NCBI RefSeq assembly: GCF_905171765.1
Contig: NC_053392.1
Coordinates: forward strand, 38,200,956-38,264,955
Source: Bufo bufo
Lineage: Eukaryota > Chordata > Amphibia > Anura > Bufonidae
Direction of reading: 5' to 3'
Length of the DNA: 64,000 bases
Shown here: piece by piece, positions 1-9,453 of the stretch
Layout of the letters: every line of letters starts with the position of its first letter
How positions within the stretch are numbered: position 1 is the first letter of the stretch
Program-made: the position numbers and the translations under genes
Notes under the pieces: model-generated
What the model was told of the DNA's origin: nothing
Seen by the model: only the letters and a program-made list of their open reading frames with translations
Database searches by the model: none

Positions 1-56
1 ACTCACAGGAATTATTTTCCGATCCATCACAAGACATTTTCGATGCGCAGCCATTC

Positions 57-2314
57 TTGGCATCGGATCAGGAAGAGGAGGTAGCAACAGCCGCCACTCA
101 GCAGTCTGACGACAGTACCCAGATCAGCCCAAGGAGGTTGGTCCCCGCTGTTGCTGCCTACTCCGAGATCTCTGATGTTAGTGGTGGGGAAGGTGACGTC
201 GATGATGACGTGTCTATGGACGTAAATTGGGTGCCCACAAGAGAGGAAGAGAAGGGGAGTTCAGAGGGAGAGATGGACCAGCAGATAGGGAGGAGAAGGA
301 GGCCGAACTTACATTGCACAGGAGGGACAAACCAGAATGCTAATGTATCAGGAACGATCCATCAACCATGTACGGTCATGTCTGGCACTCCCAGGACGCC
401 GGCACATGGCTCCACAGTGTGGGCTTTTTTTTTATGTGTCAGCTGCTGACAATAGTGTTGCCATTTGCAGCCTTTGAGTCAACGCATAAATCGCGGTAAT
501 CCCAACACCCACCTAGGGAAGACCGCCTTAAGAAGGCACCTGGCCTCACATCACCGAGCCTAGTGGGAGCAATGCCGTCAGAACCCACAAAGCCACACTC
601 AAGGCTCTCACCATCCTGCCTCTTCTCCTTCTCCTCTCTCCTCACAATTGTCCTCCACTCCACCTTCCATCATGCCGTCCTCACGTTTGTCAGGAAAAAG
701 GCAGGCTTCCGTGGCCCAAATTTTCGAGCGTAAAAAAATGATGACGCCGGATAACCCTCTTTCCAAACGGTTGATTGCTGGTTTGTTGGAACTGATAGCC
801 CGCCAGCTACTGCCACATAAACTTGTGGACTCGGAGGCCTTTCGAAAATTTGTGGTCATTGGAAGGTCCCAAGAAGGAAATATTTCTTGCGGAAGGGCAT
901 CCCAGAGCTATATGGCCACGTTCAGCGGCAAGTGAATGTATCTCTGGCACACAGTGTCGGTGCCAAGATACATCTGACCACAGACACGTGGTCTAGCAGA
1001 CACGGGCAGGGAAGGTATATAACTTTTACTGCCCACTGGGTGAACCTTCTGACGGCCGTCAAGCATGTAACCCGTGGCACCCGTGTAGATTTGGTTTTAC
1101 CGCCACGGAGTGCATGCAGGCCTGCCTCTTCTTCTCCTCCTCTTACTCCATCCTCCCTCTCCTCCTCGGCTGTCTCCTCCTTTTCCGCTGCTACCGTCTC
1201 TTCCGCTGCGCCAGCCAAGATCCCCAGAACCTATTCGACATGCCAGGTGAGACGTTGCCATGCTGTGCTGCATCTGTTGTGCTTGGAAGCCAAGAGCCAC
1301 ACTGGTCCTGCACTCCTTTCAGCTTTGCATTCACAGGCATATCAGTGGCTAACACCGCTCAATTTGACAGTTGGTAAAGTCGTGTGCGATAACAGTGCCA
1401 ATCTGCTGAGCGCGCTGAAACAGGGCAAAATGACACACGTGCCGTGCATGGCACACGTCCTGAACTTGGTTGTGCAGTGATTTGTTATCAAATACCCCGG
1501 GGTCCAGGACTTCTTGCAGCAGGCCAGGAAATATTGGGCCATTTCAGAAGATCTTACACAGCCATGGCTCGCCTTGCTGACATTCAGCGGCGACAAAACC
1601 TGCCCATCAGACGTCTTATTTGTGACTGCCCGACGCGATGGAACTCAACCTTGTATATGCTTGATAGGCTGCTCCAGCAGAAACGTGCAATTAACGACTA
1701 CCTGTACGAACTCTGCGGCAGGACAGGTTCTGGGGAGCTTGTTTTTTTTTCACCGCGCCAGTGGCTGTTCATGCGTGACGCATGCAGACTTCTGCGGCCA
1801 TTTGATGAGATCACCAAACTGGTCAGTCGCAGCCAGGGCGCCATCAGTGACATCGTGCCTTTTGCCTTCTAACTGTAGTGTGCATTGCGTCGTGTCATTG
1901 ATCAAGCCGTCGAGGAGCAGGAAGATGAGGAAGTCACAATGCTGGATGAATTCGCAGGGGGGGGGGGCTACTCCATCTGAGACAAGTCAACAACAGGAGT
2001 CTGAAGAGGAGTCAGAGGAGGATGGAGGATAAGCAAGAAGAGCAGGCTTTCAACCTTTCTGGGATCCCTGGTGTTGTCCGTGGATGGGGGAGGAGAACGA
2101 GGACAACATTTTCCTGGATGATGAGCAGGAGCCAGGCCACTACACTGCTTCCAATTTAGTGCAAATGGGGGCCTTCATGCTCCAGTGTTTTAAGAGGGAC
2201 CCTTGTATAAAAAGCATAAAGGGCAAGGACCAGTACTGGGTGGCAACGTACTTTGACCCCCGGTACAAACAAAAAATGGGGGGAAATGTTACCACCATCA
2301 CAGAGGGCTGTCAG
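57..2314 (+). pseudogene. hAT transposase, N-terminal and central part (broken)
   Basis: hAT transposases cut and paste DNA using an RNase H-like core interrupted by an all-alpha insertion. The fragments read in order as: a Glu/Asp-rich leader (57-410); a helical segment at 648-930 (SGKRQASVAQIFERKK); a core strand with TTDTWSS (about 970-1000), which carries the first catalytic-region aspartate; a Ser/Pro low-complexity insert (1110-1230); the CMAHVLNLVVQ segment near 1445-1480; PTRWNSTLYMLDRL near 1630-1670; and WVATYFDPRYK near 2240-2275, typical of the late core. At least four frameshifts and a poly-G run (1957-1966) make it non-functional. The frame after 2314 resumes, one base out of phase, at 3908. 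Confidence 0.85.
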
Positions 2315-2869
2315 CAGTGGCGTACCGCCAATAGAGGCAGGGTACGCCACTGCTATGGGGCCCGCGGCACCGGGGGGCCTGGAGCGCTCGGTAGGCCCTG
2401 CCCCCTGCAACTGCGCTCACTGCAGGCTCAGAGGCGGTCTGTCTGCACACTTATAATTGGGTCCCAGCGCCGCCGATAATACACGCCCCCCCCCCCCCCC
2501 CCCCCGTCTGACTTCTCATTGACACACTGTGCGCTCCCTAGGACCTAGCCGCGCTCCCTAGGCTCGTGCGTCTGCTGCGCCTGCACTGCTTCACATACTG
2601 GGCCAATCAGCATTAGCAGTGTGTTAAGATCCTGCTGCTGATTGGCCCAGCCAGTGCAGGCAGCAGGCGCGCACCCAGCATGGAAGAACTTTAGAGTGAG
2701 TTGTGCTGCCCGGCCGCGACAGACGCCAGTGCCACCCACAACCATCATCTCACAGCCAGTCCGGACCTGTGCCACTGCCAGCCGTCGTCCACACAGTAGG
2801 ACTATCTTTACAACCGGGATCATTAATGAAAGAAATGTCTGTAGTGTACTAATAACAGTCTCTTCTTAG

Positions 2870-3292
2870 CACTGGATTAACTAGAAATGACTGGGCAGTG
2901 GGCCCCACAGGAAATTTTTGAACGGGCCCCCCCCAGCTGTTTGGCACCTCTGACCGGCAGAGACACTTGACTTCTTCCCTAATACAGTCCAAATTCTAAT
3001 TATCGTCCAAAAGACAAGTCATGGTCATGGAAATATATGTATACTGTAGTATGATATTTTGACAGTAAAGGTAAGAATAAAGGTCTCCTGGTTAGTACAG
3101 TATACTTTCTATATTTCCATGACTTGTCTATTGGACGATAATTGGACTGTATTAGGGAAGTCAAGTGTCTCTGCTGGTCAGAGGTGCCGGACAGCTGGGA
3201 GGGGGGCAATTCAAAAATTTCCTGTGGGGCCCGTTCAAAAATTTCCTGTGGGGCCCAGTCACTTCTAATTACGCTAGTGCTAATAGAGACTG
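2870..3292. repeat. Large imperfect palindrome (~200-bp arms) inside the non-autonomous hAT
   Basis: The sequence from about 2870 (AGCACTGGATTAACTAGAAA) reads again in reverse complement up to about 3292. The two arms share segments around ttggacgataat, gacttccctaatac and the gggccccacaggaaatttt block. The right arm has a local duplication of the aaaatttcctgtggggccc phrase. The centre lies near 3070-3080. The structure fits a foldback MITE inserted into, or captured by, the surrounding element. Confidence 0.7.
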
Positions 3293-3509
3293 TATAAAAC
3301 GTTCCAGTTCCAGAACTTCATGTATAGGACTTTCTGAGGGCAGCAGCAAGCAGAGTTCCTGTGGGGGTGGGCGGTACTGTAGGCTCATAGAGGACTCAGA
3401 AATGTGCCCCCCCCTCGCCCCCCCATGAACTCTGCTTGCTGTTAAAGGGAACCTGTCACCTCAAAAACACAAATAAAACCGCCAGCATTAGTCGTCCCCA
3501 GTCTGTTCA

Positions 3510-3735
3510 TAATTAGAGATGAGCAAATTTCATATTTTAAAATTCGTTCACGCTTCGTTTGGTGGTAAATAGTGAATTGCATTATGGATTCCGTTACCAT
3601 GGACCATAATGCAATTCCATGACGGAATGCATAACTGAATGCCTTTATAGGCAGCTTTATAGGCATTCCATTATTCATTCTGTCATAATAGAAGTCTAGG
3701 GCCTGCATAACGGATCCGTCCGGTTTGCGTTATGC
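3510..3735. repeat. Fragment of a foldback MITE (attagagatgagcaaatt end)
   Basis: The segment starts with attagagatgagcaaattt, resembling the ends of the foldback element at 17015-17414. It contains the short inverted pair tggattccgttaccatgg / ccataatgcaattccatgac and an aacggatccgtccgg motif near 3710. The rest of the parent element is missing. It is assigned by similarity of end sequence only. Confidence 0.45.
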
Positions 3736-3907
3736 TGGAGTCCTCAGTAGGTCATGTATACATTTCTTTATTGGCAAATGGGGGTGTGGCAGGGGAGGAG
3801 CCAGGGCAGGAGGTGGGATGGGCCAAGGTAGTGGGCGGGGTTAAGGGGCCCAATTCAGATTCTTTCTATGGGGCCCAATGATTTCTATGTACGCCCCTGG
3901 CTGTCAG

Positions 3908-4427
3908 AATGCAGCACTTCCAGGCCTTGCTTAGAGAAATGCTGCATTCTGCTTTTGAGTGCGCCGGCAGAGGAATTTCCACTCACAGAGAAACAGTTGC
4001 GGGTACCAATCCAACAGCGCGTGCAAGAAGAGGGTGGTTTGAAGATGTGTTGGTCACTTCTGATATGAGAACATTCTTTCAGCCGACCCATCGACAGCTG
4101 TCCTCCAGATCCAGCCTCAGGGAACGCCTAGACCGGCAGGTGTCCGACTACATCGGGTTAACGGACGATTTGGATGCTCTGAGAAGTGATGAACCCCTGG
4201 ACTACTGGGTGGGCAGACTTGACCTCTGGCCAGAGCGTGCGCAATTTTCAATGGAACTATTGGCTTGCCCCTCGTCAAGTGTCCTGTCCGAAAGGACGTT
4301 TAGAGCAGCAGGGGGGATCGTGACCGGTAAGCACACTCGCCTAGCTCACGACAGTGTTGACTACCTCACATTTCTAAAAATGAATGAGGCATGGATCTCA
4401 GAGGAATTCAACACATGTGACCAGTAG
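3908..4427 (+). pseudogene. hAT transposase C-terminal dimerisation domain (fragment)
   Basis: The open frame from 3909 encodes the C-terminal hAT family dimerisation region. Diagnostic stretches are WPERAQFSMELLACPSSSV, then LSERTFRAAGGIVTGKHTRL, then SVDYLTFLKMNEAWI. The TAG stop at 4425-4427 looks like the natural end. The segment is the continuation of the fragments upstream of 2315: removing the nested element and one copy of its 8-bp target duplication brings the two halves together, but one base out of frame, so the gene was already decayed or has decayed since. Confidence 0.88.
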
Positions 4428-4954
4428 ACCATGTTAAATTCCTCATGACAGCCCATATCCACCAACACCCATAACACTTTATGGTCCCTGTCTGTAATAC
4501 AGCGGCATAAAAGGCCTTTTATGTCCGTTGAATGCCTAATTTTTGGGGCCTGTAATGGCTGACACTTACTTCTGTATCATGTGAATGCCTAATGTACCAC
4601 CAGCCACAGAATACAAATTTATTTGCTTTCAGGTGAACACCTGTCGGCTAATTTTTGGGGCCTGTAATGGCCGACACATACTTCTGTATCCTGTGAATGC
4701 CTAATTTTTCAGACTGGAATTTAAAATCAATGGGTCTGTAAAAGTTCCTCTCAATTGTGGAACAGATGCGGACCCATTTTACAGACGTGTGAATAGACCC
4801 TATATGTATTTGACATGTATTTACCGGCTGCTGTCAGTTCTGGCTTATTTAGGCCGAGCTATTACACTAAAACCGAGCAATATTACAAAAAACAAAATAC
4901 ACGTTATAACTGTACAAACGATTTATATAACTTATTAGAAAAAAATAAAAAAAA
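4428..4954. other. Non-coding: hAT 3' tail, then unassigned AT-rich DNA
   Basis: Up to about 4800 this reads as the 3' non-coding end of the hAT copy, with the phrase tttttggggcctgtaatgg present twice (about 4540 and 4650). From 4800 to 4954 it is AT-rich with no recognised feature. Confidence 0.5.
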
Positions 4955-5107
4955 TTATGGCAACTTTTCCAAAAGCATGATCATCTCCTGCACCTCCTTC
5001 ATGGCCTGCCGTTGCCTCTCCTCCATGGCCTTCAAGCGCTCCTGAATGGCCCGCATATCGTTGCGCCGCTCCTTTTGCATTTTGGCCAATTTGGCCTTCA
5101 ATGACTT
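4955..5107 (-). pseudogene. Candidate last exon: Lys/Glu/Gln-rich coiled coil of a Myb/SANT-like gene
   Basis: On the minus strand one frame reads YLQLLKSLKAKLAKMQKE and continues through RRNDMRAIQERLKAMEERQ and AMKEVQEMIMLLEKLP to a TAA at 4955-4957. The strong heptad-like spacing of Leu, Met and Ala among charged residues predicts a coiled coil. Short C-terminal coiled coils of this kind close many proteins that begin with a Myb/SANT-like (trihelix-type) DNA-binding domain. A possible acceptor AG lies just before the TCA codon at 5105-5107, but it is phase 0, whereas the candidate exon at 6390-6575 ends in phase 1. An indel or a missing exon is therefore required. An alternative is a Harbinger ORF1-type remnant. 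Confidence 0.45.
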
Positions 5108-5748
5108 CAAGAGTTGCAAATATGAACATTATTTGCAATTCTTATTAAACTTTTAAACCTTTATTTTGTGGTGCATCTGACTTTATAATCGCTTGCTATT
5201 ACATCTTTTTGTGATACAGGTGCTGCCAGACCTAATATTTTTCCTTATTTTTTTGTTATTTCTATTTTACACAATAAAAGCATTGTTGAACCAAAAACAA
5301 TTAATGTTTTACTGTCTCCATAGTTTGAGAGCCATATTATTGTTTTTATTTGGCGATGGTAGGGTCTCATTTTTAGCAGAATGAGCTGACCGATTGTTAC
5401 TATTTTGGGGGGCATATGCCTTTTTTGATAGCTTGGTGTGGCACTTGTAGTGATATTAGGTTGAATAAATTAATATTTTCTTTTAATTGTTTATTTTTTT
5501 TATTTTTAATGTGTTCACCGGAGGGGTTAGATCATAGGATATTTTTATAGAGACGGTCGATATGTACACGGCGGTACAAAATAAGTCTTTTTGTCTATTG
5601 TTTACCTTTTTTAATTTTTTTTTTATTTAAAGTCTTTATACACATTGACTATTTAAATCTCAATACGTTAGTAAGTGATCTTTATGATCATTATATAGTT
5701 TATTAGTTAGTGATATTTCAGTACAGTATAATTTTATTTTGTTTGTAA
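5108..5748. other. AT-rich non-coding DNA, probable intron
   Basis: No coding frame or repeat terminus is recognised. The region is T/A-rich and lies between two candidate minus-strand exons. The phrase tagttagtgatattt near 5703 recurs in diverged form just after the MITE (6205-6225), hinting at an older local duplication. Confidence 0.4.
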
Positions 5749-6204
5749 GGCTACTTTCACACCTGCGTTCGGGGCTCCGCTTGTGAGCTCCGTTTGAAGG
5801 CTCTCACAAGCGGCCCCGAACGGATCCGTCCAGCCCTAATGCATTCTGAGTGGATGCGGATCCGCTCAGAATGCATCAGTCTGGCACCGTTTGTCCTCCG
5901 CTCCGCTCAGCAGGCGGACACCTGAACGCAGCTTGCAGCGTTCGGGTGTCCGCCTGGCCGTGCGGAGGCAAACGGATCCGTCCAGACTTACAATGTAAGT
6001 CAATGGGGACGGATCCGTTTGAAGTTGACACAGTATGGCTCAATTTTGAAACGGATCCGTCCCCCATTGACTTTCAATGTAAAGTCAAAACGGATCCGTT
6101 TGCATTATCATGAACAAAAAATAAAAAATAAAAATTGTGGAGGTACCAAAAATTGTGTGCAGGTACCAGACGGATCCGCACCTAACGCAGGTGTGAAAGT
6201 AGCC
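5749..6204. mobile_element. Harbinger-like MITE with GGCTACTTTCACAC termini
   Basis: The termini are GGCTACTTTCACACCTGCGTT and its inverted copy AACGCAGGTGTGAAAGTAGCC, flanked by TAA on the left and TTA on the right. A related copy at 40249-40720 has an exact TTA/TTA flank, which fits the 3-bp TWA duplication of PIF/Harbinger elements. The interior is strongly palindromic and contains seven copies of the core GGATCCG, most as acggatccgt. There is no coding capacity. Confidence 0.7.
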
Positions 6205-6389
6205 TTAGTTAGTGATAGTTCTATTGAGTTTAATATTATTTATTTGTTAAATTAATGGTTTTAATGTAGATTAAAGAGTCATTGTCCAGTGTTCTTTTTT
6301 TGTTTTACTATAGTGTATGTTGTCGCCTCATTGTTGGCCATTTTTATGTTTATGGATACATAATCATATTGCTATGTGCGCATATTTAC

Positions 6390-6575
6390 CCTCCTGGCGG
6401 GGGCTGGTGATCACCTCCTCTTCCTCCGACTCCTGAGATGGGGTGGTGCTGGAGGGTACAGCACTTTCCACCTCCTTCACTTCTCCCACACCTGGTGGGG
6501 GTGGCTCAATAGGCTGGGAGGGTCCGGCCTCCTCCTCCACCTCTTCCTCCTCTACCTCCACAACCTCAACGGCCT
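6390..6575 (-). pseudogene. Candidate internal exon: acidic, Pro-rich linker of a Myb/SANT-like gene
   Basis: Reading the minus strand, a pyrimidine tract (ttcctattccctccattcgaag) provides an acceptor, and GTAAAT after 6390 provides a donor. The enclosed 186 bases are open in the phase that joins to the candidate exon at 13715-13904 (phase 1 in, phase 1 out). The frame encodes EAVEVVEVEEEEVEEEAGPS, then PIEPPPPGVGEVKEVES and an acidic serine-rich end. Such acidic/proline linkers lie between the DNA-binding domain and coiled coil in Myb/SANT-like proteins. The composition alone is not diagnostic; the weight comes from order, strand and splice phase. Confidence 0.45.
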
Positions 6576-7150
6576 CTTCGAATGGAGGGAATAGGAACTT
6601 CTGTGATCACAGAATGTTCAGATTTTAGATAAACAACTCTAAAATCTTAAGAACATTTGATATAAAGAAATTCCAATATGGAGGGATCTATATATAATTG
6701 CAGTGGCTGCCAGCTTTATGACGCATAACTCAATAAAAAATTAACAGTATGAAAAAAGACATCCCCTCCACAGTGTCGTGATGGAACAATAGGGCGAGAG
6801 GAGACCCATGGGATGGGATTATCTCCTGAGTGTATCATAGGATGATCTACTTCTCTACACCAGAGTCGGCTACTTCTTAATCCCATCACTAACACAATAG
6901 AACAAAGGGACAAGTAAACTAACACAGTCATTGGGAGTCTCAGAGCAGAGTTAACCCTTATTGCGTTTATGGATTCACACCATGCAACTTTAATGGGGAA
7001 TAGGAAAGATGTGGCCTATAAACTCAACTAAAAATTCAAGGTTTATAGTTCCCTCTAAACCAAATAGGTCAGAGTGGGGGTCTCCATAGTCCTGGGTCCA
7101 TAGCCCGTAGGAAGGAGGCTAGCCCTCAGGCTTCTACTACAGACCCAGTA
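6576..7150. other. Unassigned non-coding DNA
   Basis: Nothing beyond short chance frames is seen here. The region is moderately AT-rich and would be intronic if the minus-strand Myb/SANT-like gene model is right. A Tc1-type transposase fragment begins just after it. Confidence 0.4.
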
Positions 7151-7189
7151 ATGGTTCAGTCCGTCACTTGTCTGGCACAAAGCCAACAC

Positions 7190-7681
7190 ATCACATCACC
7201 AAAAGAACACCATCCCCACAATGAAACATGGTGGTGGCAGCATCATGCTGTGGGGATGTTTTTCAGCAGCCGGGACTGGGAAACTGGTCAGAGGTGAGGG
7301 AAAGATGGACAGGAATATTCTTAAGCAAAACCTGTACCACTCTGTGCATGATCTGAGGCTAGGACGAAGGTTCTCCTTCCAGCAGGACAATGACCCCAGA
7401 CACACTGCTAAAGCAACACTTGAGTGGTTTAAGGGTAAACATAGAAATGTGTTGGAATGGCCTAGTCACAGCCCAGATCTCAATCCAAAATAAAATCTGT
7501 GGTCAGACTTAAAGATTGCTATTCACAAGCGCAAACCATCAAATTGGAAGGAGTAGAATCAGTATTGCAAGGAGGAATGGGCAAAAACTCCTGTGGTAAG
7601 ATGTGGCAACTGCTCATAGAGACTTATCCAAAGCGACTTGGAGCTGTGATTGTCACAAAAGGTGGCTCTACAAAGTATTGA
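7190..7681 (+). pseudogene. Tc1-like transposase, C-terminal half (broken)
   Basis: The frame at 7221-7493 carries the DDE-superfamily signatures [19 protein letters not shown], then [15 protein letters not shown] and [10 protein letters not shown]. It contains the second catalytic Asp, but a stop replaces the catalytic Glu codon region just after DLNP. The next fragment (7499-7681) continues in a different frame with GMGKNSCGKMWQLLIETYPK and ends at GGSTKY, the usual C-terminus of this Tc1 group. The DNA-binding domain and first Asp are absent. It is inactive. Confidence 0.88.
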
Positions 7682-7858
7682 CTTTAGGGGGGTGAATAGT
7701 TATGCACATTGACCTTTTCTGTTATTTTGTCCTATTAGCTGTATGCTTTACAATTAACCAATTTAAAAGAAGGTCTGGGGGCGTGGCCGGATGCTGGGAG
7801 GAGAGGACGCTTAGAGCCTGAGCTCCGTCTGTGGATCCCCATAAAGCGGCCTAAAGCG

Positions 7859-8995
7859 ATGCTGATGAAGATGAGAGGGAAGAAGAAGGGAGCGCAGCCT
7901 CAGAAAATGACGGCGTTCTTCCATCCAGCTCCTGGGTCGTTCCAAAATGGCGCCGATTCCCGCCACACAGAGGGAGAGCTCCGTGTCTCTCCTGCAGCGA
8001 CACCCGACCAGCGATCCTCAGGGACTCCCTCTTCAGCAGGCTCCAGTCCTTCAGCTTCACAGGAGCCTAAAAAACAAAAAAGAGTGAGTGAACAACATAC
8101 ATATAATCCCCCCCTTGATACTTACCCTGCTTCACCAGGCATAGATCCTGGACTTACGGTCAATACAATGCAGGACATGCTGGCAGATCTGAAAAGATCT
8201 ATTCATGGAGATTTTAAAGAAACAATCTCGATTATCCATGCAGATATAGTAGCCATAGGAGAAAGAACAGCACATTTAGAAGAAAAAATGGAGGAATTTG
8301 TTACGGCACACAACTCACTAGTGGATAATCACAACGTGGTTGAAGATGACATAGCAGCCATTAAACTTAAAATTGCCGATCTGGAGGATCGCTCCAGAAG
8401 AAACAACATTAGATTCAGAAATATTCCTGAAAGCGTTATGGATTCTCAGTTACAAGAATTTATTTCAGATCTTATTGTGTCATACCTTCCAGATACCCCA
8501 GGGTCAGAACTAATCATTGACCGGGTGCACCGGGTTCCTAAGCCCAAATCTCTCCCTGCCTCTGTTCCCAGGGACGTCCTCGCTAGGATCCATTTTTACC
8601 ACTTGAAAGAATCCCTGATGAGGGAAGCTCAAAAAAAGAAGAAAGATATTCCTGACAGATTCAGTAATGTCCTCTTATTTACAGATTTATCTCCAGCGAC
8701 ACTAAGCAGGAGACGTGAATTTCAAATTTACACCAAAACGCTGAGGGATAACAATATCCCCTACAAATGGGGTTTCCCTGTCAAACTTATTGTGAGATAT
8801 CAAAACTCATCACATGTCCTAGCTTCTCCTCAGGAGGCGTCAGAAGCTTTCTCCAAATGGAACATTATTCTATCACAAGAGGGCGACAAAGACAAAGATA
8901 AAGTTATGAACTCCGCTCCCAATAAACCCTCTGCTGATAAGAAACATCTCAACTTAACTCCAGAATGGACAAGAGTAGGAAGAACTCCTCCATGA
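7859..8995 (+). CDS. L1 ORF1 RNA-binding protein (378 aa)
   Basis: ORF1p binds LINE RNA and acts as a nucleic-acid chaperone in the retrotransposition particle. Residues 1-75 are basic and Ser/Pro-rich. Residues about 95-175 form a long coiled coil used for trimerisation, ending in the typical LEDRSRRNNIRFRNIPES. Residues about 175-260 resemble the L1 RRM domain (IIDRVHRVPKPKSLP region), and about 265-345 the C-terminal domain (YTKTLRDNNIPYKWGFPVKL). The length is normal for vertebrate L1. The first ATG of the frame is used, about 80 bases from the element's 5' end. Another possible start lies two codons downstream. Confidence 0.9.
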   Translation: MLMKMRGKKKGAQPQKMTAFFHPAPGSFQNGADSRHTEGELRVSPAATPDQRSSGTPSSAGSSPSASQEPKKQKRVSEQHTYNPPLDTYPASPGIDPGLTVNTMQDMLADLKRSIHGDFKETISIIHADIVAIGERTAHLEEKMEEFVTAHNSLVDNHNVVEDDIAAIKLKIADLEDRSRRNNIRFRNIPESVMDSQLQEFISDLIVSYLPDTPGSELIIDRVHRVPKPKSLPASVPRDVLARIHFYHLKESLMREAQKKKKDIPDRFSNVLLFTDLSPATLSRRREFQIYTKTLRDNNIPYKWGFPVKLIVRYQNSSHVLASPQEASEAFSKWNIILSQEGDKDKDKVMNSAPNKPSADKKHLNLTPEWTRVGRTPP

Positions 8996-9453
8996 CTCCA
9001 ATCCGGGACAGTAAATATAGCTGCTTTTTCGTTTAGCTAATTGCTTTGTTCTACAAATCTTGCGGGGGTCCACACCCTGCTGCTCTACCTCTCAGAACGC
9101 TTTTCCCACCTAAGTGTTCAATTTCCCTAATCCTTTATTCACTTTGCGCCTCTTATGCTAAGTGATAGACATCACAAGTTATGCGGTCACTGTTGGACCC
9201 TTACTATGTTAATGTTATCTATTATTTATGTTATGTTTTATATTTTAACTTATTATTTCTTAAGGTTACATATAAGGGGCCTATTCCTACCTCATCACAT
9301 ATCTAAAAACAAAGGTATATTTCCATGGTCCCCTCAATCATCAAATGGTAACATTGGGGTACTTTGCTCTGTATTACTTGTTCTTTTGTTCTTTTTCTTG
9401 TATTTTTTACAGGATACCGAATTCAACAGGATCTCTCCATCTGAAGATTTAAG

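Larger units (their letters stand above)
2315..3899. mobile_element. Non-autonomous hAT-type element nested in hAT transposase
   Basis: The termini are CAGTGGCGTAC at 2315 and GTACGCCCCTG ending at 3899, an 11-bp inverted repeat with one mismatch. They are flanked by a perfect 8-bp direct repeat GCTGTCAG (2307-2314 and 3900-3907). An 8-bp duplication and a CAG...CTG end are characteristic of hAT insertions. The 1585-bp interior has no transposase. It holds a GC-rich region, a C-run at 2485-2507, a palindrome at 2870-3292 and a foldback fragment at 3510-3735, so it was mobilised in trans. Confidence 0.85.
1..4800 (+). mobile_element. Decayed BED-finger hAT DNA transposon, 5' end outside window
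   Basis: This is an old copy of a ZBED-type hAT transposon. Read across several frames, the order is an acidic N-terminal region (1-410), a degenerate BED zinc finger (about 415-565, ending in the pattern LRRHLASHH), the central transposase region, and the C-terminal dimerisation domain (to 4427). Frame changes lie near 570, 890, 1450, 1870 and 2040. A second element (2315-3899) interrupts the coding region. After the last stop, 4428-4800 is AT-rich, with repeated phrases such as tttttggggcctgtaatgg, and is taken as the 3' non-coding end. Terminal repeats were not identified, so both limits are approximate. Confidence 0.8.

Noticed and set aside
5749..6255. Frames within the Harbinger-like MITE (for example 5850-6113)
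   Set aside because: They are by-products of repeated GGATCCG palindromes, without start context or domain.
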